Source of the DNA: Piper betle
Taxonomy: Eukaryota > Streptophyta > Magnoliopsida > Piperales > Piperaceae
DNA length: 64,000 nucleotides
Direction of reading: 5' to 3'
Assembly: GCA_033002965.1 (NCBI GenBank)
Contig: JAURVB010013284.1
Span: 62,001 to 126,000, forward strand
Numbering within the stretch: the first letter of the stretch is position 1; every line of letters starts with the position of its first letter. Under the pieces are notes generated by a model. It was not told the DNA's origin. It saw only the letters and a program-made list of their open reading frames with translations, and ran no database searches. Shown here piece after piece: positions 1-12,520 of this stretch. The position numbers and the translations under genes are program-made.

Positions 1-49
1 AGTAAATACTTACAATCTCAACTATCTTGCTTCTTTGTTATTATATTGC

Positions 50-50
<1 letters not shown>

Positions 51-76
<26 letters not shown>
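51..76. repeat. (TA)n microsatellite
   Basis: Uninterrupted TA dinucleotide run of about 26 bp near the left edge. Nothing else is assigned to it. Confidence 0.9.
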
Positions 77-80
<4 letters not shown>

Positions 81-107
81 TAATATAAAGACTATATTAT
101 TATATTA

Positions 108-312
108 TTTTATCGAGTCGAGTTCGAGTCAAGCTATAAATCGAGTTCAAGTTATAACCAAGTCGAGTCGAGTCGAACACGACCTTACTCAAGCTCGGCT
201 CATAAGATTCGAGTTCGAGTCGAGCATTTAAATGTCGAGTTTCGAGTCGAGTCAAGCCGAGCCGATCGCTAAATGTTCACATGCTGACTCGCTCGATTAG
301 CAACCCTAGACA
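108..312. repeat. GAGTCGAG-rich degenerate repeat, probable mobile-element remnant
   Basis: About 200 bp built of overlapping GAGTCGAG/TTCGAGTC words ending near GCAACCCTAGA. Similar text recurs at 43888-44030 and, in a related form (GAGCCGAGC), in the MITE at 44158. Short ORFs across it are by-products of the repeated word. The family is not identified. Confidence 0.5.
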
Positions 313-331
313 TACTTCCTATAGTTGAAAT

Positions 332-688
332 TTAAAGAATACTCGGATCACAAGCTCTCCATGTATGTGGTGAATGTTTTTCTGTGGCAGCTTTGATGAC
401 AGCGTTTTCCCCTTGTGTCACCTTTGGCCAGATTGTTGAAATTTTGGAGGGTGGCGACATCAGTAAGAAGCTTAGGTTGTAGATATATACAATTTTCAAA
501 GGCGTTTGCGTTTCTAGTTCGGATGTGGCATTCTTCTTTTCTGCTTCTTTGATTAGTTCCGCTACATTTGAGTTCAACTGTTCATGCGTGGAATAATCTG
601 GAACAGGTTGCGCTCCAGGCAGTCTAATGTGCCTACTTTTGGCACTAGCTCTGTGTTCCGTGGATAATGGGAAGCTCATACAGAACAA
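332..688 (-). other. Coding-like segment of unknown gene
   Basis: An open minus-strand frame of 118 codons whose middle part (about 480-650) has a soluble-protein composition rich in Lys, Glu, Asn and Gln. I do not recognise a family and see no clear acceptor and donor pair framing it. It lies downstream of the ROP pseudogene on the same strand. It may be an exon of another gene, an exon remnant, or chance. Confidence 0.2.
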
Positions 689-943
689 GGCTAAGAAGGT
701 ATAATCTAGTTCAAGCCCCTACAGAGGATTGGATCGCTCACCTTTGCTGTCCTTCATGTGCTCTTTGCCAAGAATTCAGAGAACTCAAAAACAGAGGAAT
801 TGACCCCTCCCCTCCCTTGGTGAATTGCTACCAATATTCAACATGAATCTGGCTTTGGAACTTTGGATGAATAGTAATTTTTCTTTTTATCTGATACAAT
901 CTCTCATTTATAGGTTGGCTTGATAACCTTGCTCAACTGCAGG

Positions 944-994
944 AGAATCAACAGCAGGCTAGTACTACTCCCAAAAAACCATGCAATGAAAAGG
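944..994 (+). other. Exon-like 51-bp segment, unknown gene
   Basis: A plus-strand stretch preceded by CAACTGCAG and followed by AAGGTAAGAA, a good acceptor/donor pair, with 17 in-frame codons rich in Gln, Thr, Pro and Lys. The preceding 30 bases also stay open and read GWLDNLAQLQ. No family is recognised and no partner exons are found, so this may be an exon relic. Confidence 0.25.
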
Positions 995-1002
995 TAAGAA
1001 AA

Positions 1003-1214
1003 GTAAATTGTATTCTAGTTTTGAATCAATTTAAGCAAAGTATGGTGTTACAATCTTCGATGTCATGTAAACCATAATTGTATTTTTGCTTCAGATGTCA
1101 TGAAAACAGTAAACTGTTTTCTAGTTTTGAATCAATTTAAGGAAAGTATGGAGTTACAGTCTTTGATGTCATGGAAGCCATAATTGTGTTTTTGCTCCAG
1201 ATGACCGAGAAGAT
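1003..1214. repeat. 106-bp tandem duplication (two copies)
   Basis: Two adjacent copies start at 1003 and 1109 and differ at roughly one position in ten. Each contains TTGAATCAATTTAAG and ends in a pyrimidine-rich stretch with an acceptor-like CAG before ATG (TGCTTCAGATG and TGCTCCAGATG). A short third echo of the core lies at about 1233-1250. The unit may be a duplicated intron end. Confidence 0.75.
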
Positions 1215-1554
1215 ATTGGTTAGCAAAAGCTTTTTGAATCAATTTAAGCATTTTGTTGTCCACAGGGAGAAACTCATGGATTATTTGTAATAAAGGTTCT
1301 CTCAGCTTGTAATAATCTAGTTAACATTGTACCCACGAGGCATAAATAAAAACTTGAAGAATTGGTACATCACTAATAAAAATTACATAGCTTAGAAGAA
1401 ACAAATGTTCCCTCTTCATTACCCAAGGTCTTGCATAACGTATATCAGAAATCAAACTAGATGAAACCATACAAGATTTAGTACAATTCAGATGATCCAG
1501 TAGCATAAGTAGCAGCCGTTGTCGTCTCCATATGAAAAAGAGCTAAGAATCGCT

Positions 1555-3106
<1,552 letters not shown>

Positions 3107-3420
3107 GTCTGCGACGCTTCCCAGTAGCAAACAATGAAACAGAGTTGCAGAACTCCAAATGCAGAAGCACGACTGACTCAACGGCAGACAGGAGGAGCTC
3201 AAATGACGGGAGGAGGTCGAGGCGAAGGAAAAAGAAGACAAATTTTTTGAAGCGATGGAAAGGCAAAGGCCAAGACAAAAAAGGACAGAGAGAAAAAGAG
3301 ATGGTAGAGGTCAATACCCAGATGGGTATCTGTGCAAAGCAGAGCTAGAGATTAAAAGCTTACAAGCACTGTCTTTTGAAATAGAAGAGAGATGCTACAC
3401 TGGTTTTTGAAATAAGCGAG
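3107..3420 (-). other. Probable 5' untranslated/leader region of the ROP copy
   Basis: A pyrimidine-rich leader (minus strand) directly upstream of the ROP start codon. It is duplicated together with exon 1 at 25433-25815, so the duplicated block extends to about 3402. ORFs through it on either strand are not supported as genes. Confidence 0.4.
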
Positions 3421-5087
3421 CGGAAGAAAGGAAGGAGGCCCATACTTGCCAACTGCCATCTTATTTCACTTCATGCAGTAAATGTAATTTATTGACTGCC
3501 ACGTTTTTGTAATCTATGAACAAATTCTTCTAACAATAAGGCAAGGGTTTACACCAAATCAGACATTCAAGTTCCTCATAAATATGGCTAACTGCTAAGG
3601 ATGCTTGATTAGAAATTAAAATTGCACAAAACCCAGAAAGAGAAGATCATCAAACTTGTAGACGGAATTGTAGGGGTAAACGATTTACCATGAAGAAGAG
3701 CCACGGAGCTGACATATTCAGAAGACAGTGAGCTGACAGGCACGGGCTCCAAAAACCCGTTGGATTGGGCTGTCGGCTTGTGTTTGACATATCTGCCAGC
3801 GTTTGAATTGTGTGTTTGATAATCAAAGTTCTAACTTCACTCTCAAACATGTTTAAGGGTATTCCTCTTCTCTCCCAGTCCCATCCTGTTTTTTGCATAC
3901 TCATTTGGTGTCCGCTTAGACTTACATCACGCCTATTAGAGCTGCCCCTTTGCCTACTTTCTACTCTCAACGCCCCAGTCTACATTTCCTCAATCATACA
4001 TTGAAAATCGGATGCTCTGGAAAAAAAAGAAGGAACCGATGTAAGATTATGGTCACGCATCAATTAATTATGTCTTCTCTGAATACTAATTATAAGTTTA
4101 TAAAGGCTCTATTTAATTAGCATAAAATAAATATAAAAGACACGAAAATTTTAAAGGGTCAATTTTACTAAAAATAGTATATATATGCAGTGTATTTGTA
4201 ATCAAAATGATATGTGTTCACTTTATTTATATAAAAATAATCCATTAAGTAGGACATCTATATGTTCTCCTATATACAAAAAAATTTCCCCTTTTCTCTA
4301 AAATAATCATGAATATCTTATGCTCTCATTTAAATATAGCTATAATTAATCTAAACATAAAATAATTTATTTAATGTTACTTATATACAAAATATAATAG
4401 ATATATCTACTTTTAGTAGGTTGAATTTTTAAAATTTTCATGCCATTTACGTTATTTGTATGTTAACCACACAAACCCAAAGCGAATATTTCAATATAAA
4501 AAATATCTACCTGAAAATAACCTTTTAGTAAAACCTTAATCAATCCATTTAATTAATATAAAAATACTAATTTGAGCACGTATGAAAATTTTCCCAAGAT
4601 TAATTATAAAAATTTTTTACTTTTGCTCATAGGAAGATGACAAAATATAACCCACAAAATAATTTTAAAACTATGAAAAAATATCTTCAATGTATATATA
4701 TGTCTTACGACAATATAATCTATAAACTATAGTGTCTTGGGTATATGTACATTTGAGGTATTATCTCACATTTTTAGAATTATATTGTGGACTTTACTTC
4801 CCTATTTGTTATTATAGCTCACACCAACCTTAAATATGCTTCACGGTTTATAGTGGAAAAAAAGTAATATTTTTTTATAGTGATTAAACTATAAGGCCTA
4901 GCTACATAAAAATTATCACCCAATCGTAAAGGACAATTAACAAAATTCAAGTATTAATAAATGTTTCCATATTATCACCTTATTGCTTTTTAAGACCACA
5001 ATATTGTAGCAAATTAAGACTCTTAAAAAATAAAGATTTTTAGTGGAAGTGTTTTATTTATTTTTTCACGCAAATTTGTATTAATGG
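3421..5087. other. Intergenic, no gene seen
   Basis: AT-rich DNA. The ORFs near 3650-4004 on both strands are overlapping shadows without recognisable motifs. From 4030 on, the sequence is very AT-rich and has frequent stops in all frames. Confidence 0.6.
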
Positions 5088-5723
5088 ATGATGCATTTAG
5101 TAATATAAAAATTGTGGATAATTAGCAATTTAGAAAATAGACAAACTCTTAAATTGTCAATCAATAAGAATTTCAAAGAGCAAGAAATAAAGTCGAAAGA
5201 AAGGATTAAAGGAGACAAAGAAAGTATAAAGAAAAACCGGAGAAGGAGACACACAACCACTTTCAATATTTCTTCAAGTCATCTAAATTCAACAACGGCT
5301 CAATATATAGGCGTCTACACATAATTTATAAGGAAAGATAAAAGAGCCCTGATTCAACTAATGCGTAAAATATCACTACTTAGATAACGAAATTACAAAT
5401 ATATCCCTTAAATAAGGAAATTATATAAATTCATAAAATAGTCAATTTAAATAGATGGTCTACATAAGACTCCCTGTCTGAAAAAGAAGGCGTCCTCGAA
5501 TTATGCACCAATATAATTTGAAGAAGCATCTTGATGGTTAATTGGATAATCAATAATAAATTTCCGCTAAACGTCTCAAAAGATATGTATACCAAACATG
5601 ATAATGAGGATCGATATAGTAGTATGACATGGTTGGGAGTCGATTTCGAATAGACTCCACTCGTGACATGCCGGCGTTAAATTATGCAGCTAACATGGAT
5701 GGCGCGTGTGGCGCATGCACATG

Positions 5724-5942
5724 TTAAAGATTTTCAAGTACGCTATTATAGTGGTTGGGCTGGTATATAGAGGAATGAATCGATTCCCATGCATTTTGTT
5801 TACCAGCCGAAGCTGAGAGGATGATCTTCGGCTGGAAAACAAGATCTGCAAGGCCCACCATGTTCTTCCCGTAGTGGACGTCTTGCTCCTCGCCGGCGGC
5901 CGGCGTGTCATGCCCGGCCACCATTTTCTTCTCCACACACAA
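5724..5942 (-). other. Possible captured coding fragment, unknown
   Basis: Inside the remnant element, an open minus-strand frame with a GC-rich start (about 5860-5940) reads MCVEKKMVAGHDTPAAGEEQ and onward for about 70 codons. The base composition differs from the surrounding AT-rich DNA, which could mean a captured gene piece. No family is recognised. Chance is possible. Confidence 0.2.
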
Positions 5943-6468
5943 ACTCTCAAATTTACTTTTAATTATTGTCTCAATTCTTTCATCACACTACAGTCCAATG
6001 ATGTGGAAACTGATTCCAAAAATTCATTTTGATGGATAGTAGACGAAAAAATATTGATGATGAGTCATGATAAAAATAATATTCAATGCATTGCATAAAT
6101 CAAATAATAAAAAACAAAAAGGATGGAAGAGCTAGAAGCTTGGCCGATGTCAAATATAGATATCGACAACGACATCTCCACCAAATTAATGTAATATCTA
6201 ATATAAAAATATGGGATAACTAGTAATTTAGAAAATAGATAAACTTTAAAATTGCCAAATAGAAGGAATTTTGAAGATAAAGAACTAAAGTTGAAAGGAA
6301 AGACGAAGAAAGTAGAAAGCTATCAAAAGCCATCCAAAATCAACACCGGTACAAGAGGCGGCTACATCTTATTTAACCCTGATTCAACTAATGCCTAAAC
6401 TATCCTAACTTGAATAAATGAGATTACAAATATATCCCTTAAATAAGAAAATTACATAAATTCATAAA

Positions 6469-6738
6469 GGGAAAATTTTATATGAACTAGACCTTACATA
6501 CTTTTGAATATTTTAAATGATACATAAGTTAATAAATAATCTACAATTAATTTTTATTATAATTATTTTGATAATTAAGATGAAAAGATTAGAAATATTA
6601 TATTATGTTGAAATTTTATAACTATCCTTATTATTTATTTTTTATTTATCAATGAATTTTTGAATTGTGAGACTCATTGAAAATAAAGAGTGTAGTACAT
6701 ATAAATTATATAAGGTGTAGCTCATGTATGGACGACTC
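6469..6738. mobile_element. 270-bp MITE, possibly Mutator-like
   Basis: The insertion interrupts the right LTR: the left LTR copy is continuous at the matching point. It is flanked by ATTCATAAA (6460-6468) and ATTTATAAA (6739-6747), a 9-bp duplication with one mismatch. Its ends are imperfect inverted repeats: ATGAACTAGACCTTAC at the left and, reading in from the right, ATGAGCTACACCTTAT. Nine-base target duplications are typical of Mutator-like elements. No ORF is present. Confidence 0.6.
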
Positions 6739-6777
6739 ATTTATAAAATAGTCAATTTAAGTAGATGTTCTACATCA

Positions 6778-7331
6778 GTGGAACACAGACTACTTAGTAG
6801 AAGGTCTTATGGCCAATAATAATAAATACTTTATGTTTATTGGGTCTTATACTAACAAAATAAGTAGCTGCTTATTTCCCTTTAGTGGGAAAATTTTTGG
6901 TGATCAAAGATAGCTTCCTTGATCTTAACTAGTTGAAACAATATGATTTTGTATTTTTTCAAACAAAAAATGAACCAAAGACTAACAAATTAACATGTGA
7001 TCTATTCTAAAAGTTGTACTGAGGAGAAGTACTAGTTCAACCAATCAAAATATAATAAAAATTAAAATTTTAAAATAATTATTATAATCTATATTCTTGT
7101 AGAATTAGAGTCAATCTTTAAAATTAACGTCTATTTCTAAGATATCATATAATTATAATTAATTTTATTATTTAATAAGAATTTATATGTAAAATTAGAA
7201 TCCAACTCTAATAACACATCCTACCCAATTTTATTCAGCTGTAAACTAAAACAAAGTGGCTAGAATAATTAATCTGCATGCACATTTATAGCCTAAACAG
7301 CCTGGTATAAATGGTTATTTCTAATGAGAGT
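6778..7331. other. Intergenic, no gene seen
   Basis: AT-rich sequence between the gypsy remnant and the target-site copy of the copia solo LTR. No ORF or repeat was recognised. Confidence 0.5.
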
Positions 7332-7336
7332 ATATC

Positions 7337-10300
7337 TGTTGAGAAAAATCCTTAAAATTGGAGATCAACCACAGCGAACAAAAAGTAATGGGTGAAAATA
7401 AGACCTAAGAAATAAGATAAAACAAAACCACAACAGGGCAGAGATTTAACATGGAAAACCCTCCTTCAATCGAGAGTCAAAAACCACGGGTAACAACGAA
7501 TAATTCACTACTTTAACTAAATATTACAGTCATCATGTAACACCCCAAATCCGGTCCACACTCGTGAACCGAACCGGCATGTTACAGGCCCCGGTTAGGT
7601 CGGCTAACCCGAACCTAACTCATGCGGATCCAATCTCGGCGTCTTAAGATGAAGATACGACTCGCAATGCATTGATGAATATACAACCCTAACGTGGTAC
7701 TACATGAATGACATGCAATTCAAGCACACACCAATACCATTACGATTAAACTCAATAAAAATTCTAAAATAAAATGGACAGAATTTCCCCTAAAAGTGCA
7801 ATTAGGATCCACCCTGTCAAAACAATACATACCAATATATATGCATATATCAATAATTTTAATCACACATAATCTAATATACTGTATATTCATTATAGAA
7901 CTTGGGCCATACTTCTGCTGCGCACTCTGATCACATCTCACCTCTTATCATCATATCTTAGCTTTTCATCATGTCATAACATTATCTCGTTGCGTTTAAT
8001 CATATCCTATCATGTCTTAGTATTTCACATCATTCACAATATGATAGCATCATCAATAAAATATAAACACTCAATCGACTAACATGTGTGCAAGTGACAA
8101 CAATGCTCCTCCGTCCAAGCTGGCTCCTTCAACTCGTGATTATTACCTACATATAGTATAAAAACACGTCAGTAACAAGTGTTACTGGTCCGGAAAATAA
8201 AATAACTATAACAAGCTGGCTATGAGAGCAAACTCTCATATGAAAGAAAACATCATACTCCACGTGAACACTCTGAAGGGCACTACTGAGGAGCCACTGG
8301 GCTGCAGACCCGGTAGCATCCCGAACTTACTGATCTACTGCTGGTACTGTGCCGCTCTCGGCACTTCTTTTTCAGTACTTCTCGTGAAACTTTATCCTAA
8401 GCCCTCTCCTTACCTCCATATTTCTCCTGGCCTTGAGCACGAAGGCCGAGTACTCTCAGGCAGTCGCCTTTAGTACCCTTTGAACCACAAGTCCGGACAT
8501 GCGCTGTACTAAACAGTACCCGTAAACCTCCACGTTCTCCGGGTGTGAGGAACTCAAACGCGGAGTTGTCAGGATCCCTCGGGAATGGAACAGTCCGCTG
8601 GCACTAATCCAGAGCCCGCTTTGACTGTCACGGCATCCTCTGCATGGTACGTGCAGTCGATTTCTCCATCTCTCGTCTCACAGAAAATGCGAAAACTATA
8701 TATATATAGGGCTTGGGTAGGGAGTTATATAATAGGCCCGAAGGCAACTTTTGGTGGATCTTGTTTTCGAAATCAACCTCGAGGGATCTCATCCTCGAGG
8801 GGTTATTAATCCGGAAAATGTTCGGTTAAATGGCCCGAGTTAAGTGGGATCCGATAAAACGCCACTTAACCCGTCCTGCAGGCAATAAATTAAACATACA
8901 ATAGAAAGAGTAAAACAAGACGAGTCCTAAACGGACCTGGTAGAAGCTCCAAGCGTGTCATCGCGCCTAGGCGGCGAGCTCCTATTCCGTACCTACACAT
9001 CAAAACTAAATACTAACGCCCGCTAACTAAATGATGCATCAACTCAACACAATTAAACACAAAATCATCAATCGTCAAATAACCATAAATATGAAAATAA
9101 CTCTAACTCATCCTATTCATGACAATTTTATTGTATTTTTCCTAAGTTACATCATACACGATTATCATGCTCAATTTACTTACTTCATTAAATCACTTAA
9201 CCTCCATGAACTATCAATCACATCATGTAACTTATCACTTCATCACTTATCCTCCATGCACTATCAATCACATCATAAATCAATCCTAGCATGTTGTGCT
9301 AACAATCATCATCAATTTTAAATAATCAAATCGGAGGTAATTATACCTCACGTCGTCGGCAATCGGCGACGGCTAGGGTTCCGTCGCGCGTCTCGGAGCT
9401 CGAATTCGGCGCTCCTCGGCGTCCGATGTTCGATCGAGTCCAACTGGGTGAGCTCCGCGGAAGATCCGGTGAATTCCAGCGAATTCCAGAAATTCCAATT
9501 TTCCGGCTGTTTTCCGGCAGCTACTGGCGGTTTTCCGGCGGCTTCCGGTGGTTTTCCGGCGACAATAGCCGGCGGCGTCTACTAGCCGGAAAGTGGTCGT
9601 GTTGGGTACCCTCGGAACCGGCTCGGCGAGCCCGACTCATCTATGACATCAGCGTGGCCAATGGAGGCGGCGGCTCGCCGGAAAATGGCAAAACAGAGCC
9701 GGCGGCGATGGGTCGCTAGATCCGGCCGGCCACGGTGGCGACGGCCTCCGTTCCAGTCGGGGAAGGTCGCTGGAAGGCTGAGGGTGCTGAGGCGACCGAC
9801 CGATCGCGGCGGCGCTGGTCGTCGGCGGCGGGATCGGCGACGGAAGCGCAACGCGGGCGCGGCGTCGCGGCGTGGCTTCCTCGCGTCGCGGCGGTCCGAT
9901 GGGGGCCGGACCTGGTCGGGGCGGCAGGGCGACGCCGTGGCCGGGCTGGGCGGCGTCGATCGGCGGCCAGGCGGCGTCGGCCGTGGCGGCGGTGGCGCTG
10001 CGAACAGGGGCGGCGCGGGCGAGGGTTTGGGGAAGAAGAAAGGAAAGGTCGAGGGTGTGTGTGGTGGCAAACTCGTAAATATTACTTGACTCGTCTCCGG
10101 CTCGAGTCAAGTATAATAACTAAGTCGTATTAAATCCTAAAAAAATTCATAAAAATCGGGAAAAATCCCGTAAAATCAAACAACACCACAACATTATAAT
10201 GATATGCTCTATGACTAACAACCCACCCAGACTGCCCGAACGCGTCCTAACGCGGTAAACAGCCTAATACTAATTCTACGATCCACTATATATAAAAATA

Positions 10301-10888
10301 ATAAAAAAAATGACTGGCATACTCTCATATATCTGATAACTCATTCTGTTCTGCTGTGTTCATGACGTTATCATCATATACTTGGGTACGCATGACCCTC
10401 ATAGCTCATACACGCGACTGGCATCGGCTCGGTACACGTGTCCTGAAACTGACTCAACTCGAAAAAATAACGGTCGACCCGACCGGTTCTGAATATAAAA
10501 CCCTAACTCGAATCGTGGGTTTTACACATTAAATATATAAAGAGATGTACAAAAAAATTACTCACATACCCTATACTATTGAGATTACACGATTTCACTC
10601 TCTCCCAATACTCCGTATAAGATAAACTCGTGAATATTTTCTCATCTTCTTTTATCACTATATCTCTCTCTATCTCTCTTTTTCTTGTCTTTTTTTCTGC
10701 TTGTTTTACCCTCTACTTGTCTTGCCCTTAGAATGAAGCAAATGAAGCTCAATTTATAGAGAAACTTTGAGACTCTTCAATCTCCATGAAACAACTAACA
10801 ACCACCTCTGTTAATATTTCGAAATTTCTTTAGTAGTCCGAGGGTGACAATGGGCTACATATTATTAATACAATTACATATATTAACA
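7337..10888 (-). mobile_element. Copia-family solo LTR, interrupted by another LTR
   Basis: Two halves (7337-7535 and 10532-10888) match the LTRs of the copia element at 11952-17056. It starts TGTTGAGAAAAATC and ends TATTAACA. The 5-bp flanks are identical: ATATC at 7332-7336 and ATATC at 10889-10893. No internal copia sequence adjoins it, so this is a solo LTR left by LTR-LTR recombination. About 560 bp of LTR remain, close to the 489 bp of the nearby element. The middle is the inserted 3-kb sequence listed separately. Confidence 0.85.
7536..10526. mobile_element. 2991-bp solo LTR (gypsy, Tekay/Del-like) nested in copia LTR
   Basis: Begins TGTAACACCCCAAATCC, ends GGGTTTTACA, and is flanked by CATCA (7531-7535) and CATTA (10527-10531) at a point where the intact copia LTR reads ATCATCAAATATAT. 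TG...CA ends, a 5-bp duplication, no internal domains and a length near 3 kb point to a solo LTR. The TGTAACACCCC start and great length suggest the Tekay/Del chromovirus group, which is an inference. A TATA-rich stretch lies at 8697-8709. The 9330-10080 segment is strongly GC-rich and gives overlapping ORFs on both strands that I do not accept as genes. A 5'-truncated relative lies at about 42160-43504. Confidence 0.75.
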
Positions 10889-11946
10889 ATATCTACTTGA
10901 GTTGGCATCTGATAAATCAAGGGTGAAGAGGAGTTGAGTTGATCCAATAAAAGAGAGGCACTGCACACAGGGAGATAACGGACAAGGATGTCCAAGATAA
11001 ATAACTCATACGTAACACCCACCAATGGACGTAGTACAAATGAAAAAAGAAAAGTGCATTTGTTGTCCAACTACTATTCATCTCCTTTTAAAATGATCAA
11101 AGTGCTTGTTCATTTTAACAAGAAGACAAATTTAACAGCAACATCGACCGCATTCTGAGCGGCAAGAGGAGCGAAGACGGTTGCTTCATTGAACTGGGAA
11201 GACCCACCTCCGGCCAGATCTAATAGAGCCCTCATGCTGATGGCACGCCAATGCCACTCCTGCACTCTCCATGTCAAGGGCCGTCATTTTGAATTCCTTG
11301 AATAGAAACTGTCTAAATGCTGCGTTATCTACGAATGTTTTTGCACTGCTTCTCCTCTCCACCCCTAGCACCACCGATTTCCTTTCTAGGCACAACGTAG
11401 AGTTCACACAGCTATTTAGCTCATACCCTGCCACATCGATCAAAAGTTCAAACATGAGGTTTTGTTTATGAACATGCAGTTGTAAGCTGGTTTAATTCGC
11501 TGTGTGATATTAATATATTGAATATTGGAGTAATATCCACCTTTAAGTTTATTGCTTGTGCATAATAATTTTTGTCTACAGGTACCCAAAAAGCATGTTG
11601 TCTGACTTCTGGATCTCCGAACACAGGAAATATCTCCTCCGGTTGATACCATACTTTATTAAGGAGGTTGTCAGTCTTCGCAGTCCGTTTTTATTTAATG
11701 ATATTTTTGTTTACAAATTTAAGGAACCCAACTTTTCTGGTGTAATCTCCATTTACTTCCAAGGACAATTCATCTTCTGGGCCGCCTCCAAATTCCTGTT
11801 TTATGATTAGCACAATTAGAGAACAGATAAAATCACATTCAACGAGTTGCCTTAGTGATGTATAGCTGCAATATGTCACCTGCCAATACCAAAGGCTTGT
11901 ATGAACCCAATACTGAGGAATGACGACGTCTCCTATTGGAAGACTT

Positions 11947-11951
11947 GGATT
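11947..11951. repeat. Target-site duplication GGATT (left)
   Basis: Identical to GGATT at 17057-17061 on the other side of the copia element. In the host gene (minus strand) it is AATCC, the Asn-Pro codons of GNANPS, present on both sides. Confidence 0.9.
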
Positions 11952-12440
11952 TGTTGAGAAAAATCCCCAAAATTTGAGATCAACCACAGCTAATAAAAAT
12001 AATGAGAAAATAAGACCTAAGAAATAAGATAAAATAAAACCACAAAAGGCATAGATTTAACATGGAAAATCCTCCTTCAATCAAAAGTCAAAAACCACGG
12101 GCAACAACGAATAATTCATTACTTCAACCAAAGATTACAATCATCAAATATATAAAGAGATATAAAAGAAGATTACTCACACACTCTATACTATTGAGAT
12201 TACAAGATTTCACTCTCTCTATCTCTCTTTTTGCTTGTCTTTTTTTGGCTTGTCTTACCTTCTACTTGTCTTGCCCTCTAAGAATGAGGCAAATGAAGTT
12301 CAATTTATAGAGAAGCTTTTGAAACCCTTCAATCTCCATAGAACAACTAACAGTCACCTCTGTTAATATTCCGAGATTTCTTTAGTATTTCAAGTGTGAC
12401 AATAAGCTACATATCATTAATATAATTACACATATTAATA
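11952..12440 (-). repeat. Copia 3' LTR
   Basis: 489 bp, begins TGTTGAGAAAAATCC on the plus strand and ends CATATTAATA. It contains a CT-rich block (TCTCTCTATCTCTCTT) also found in the other LTR copies. Confidence 0.85.
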
Positions 12441-12520
12441 ATCTCCTACTTGGAGTCCGATTGGAACACACCAGTCCAAACTCTTCCTCCACTTGTTCGT
12501 TGCATGAGTCCACCTAAATG

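Larger units (their letters stand above)
5088..6777 (-). mobile_element. Short gypsy-type LTR element remnant with two LTRs
   Basis: Two diverged direct repeats, 5088-5468 and 6190-6777, share blocks such as CAAATATATCCCTTAAATAA and AAATAGTCAATTTAA. On the minus strand each LTR begins near GATGTAGAxCATCTA. Just inside the left copy (5469-5500) the minus strand reads TTCGAGGACGCC...TTTTTCAGACAGGGAG, which resembles the pol end and polypurine tract of plant Ty3/gypsy elements. Only about 720 bp of interior remains and it has no pol domains. The right LTR carries a nested MITE. No clear flanking duplication was found. The class is inferred mainly from the purine tract. Confidence 0.55.

Noticed and set aside
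9582..10133. Five overlapping ORFs of 68-162 codons on both strands
   Set aside because: They arise from the GC-rich core of the 3-kb LTR, where stop codons are rare in every frame. Arg/Pro/Gly-rich, no domain, no splice context.
10889..10905. Possible polypurine tract next to the copia LTR (minus strand CTCAAGTAGATAT)
   Set aside because: It looks like the tract of the full element, but the first five bases are the exact target duplication ATATC also found left of the LTR, so the LTR is solo and the likeness is chance.
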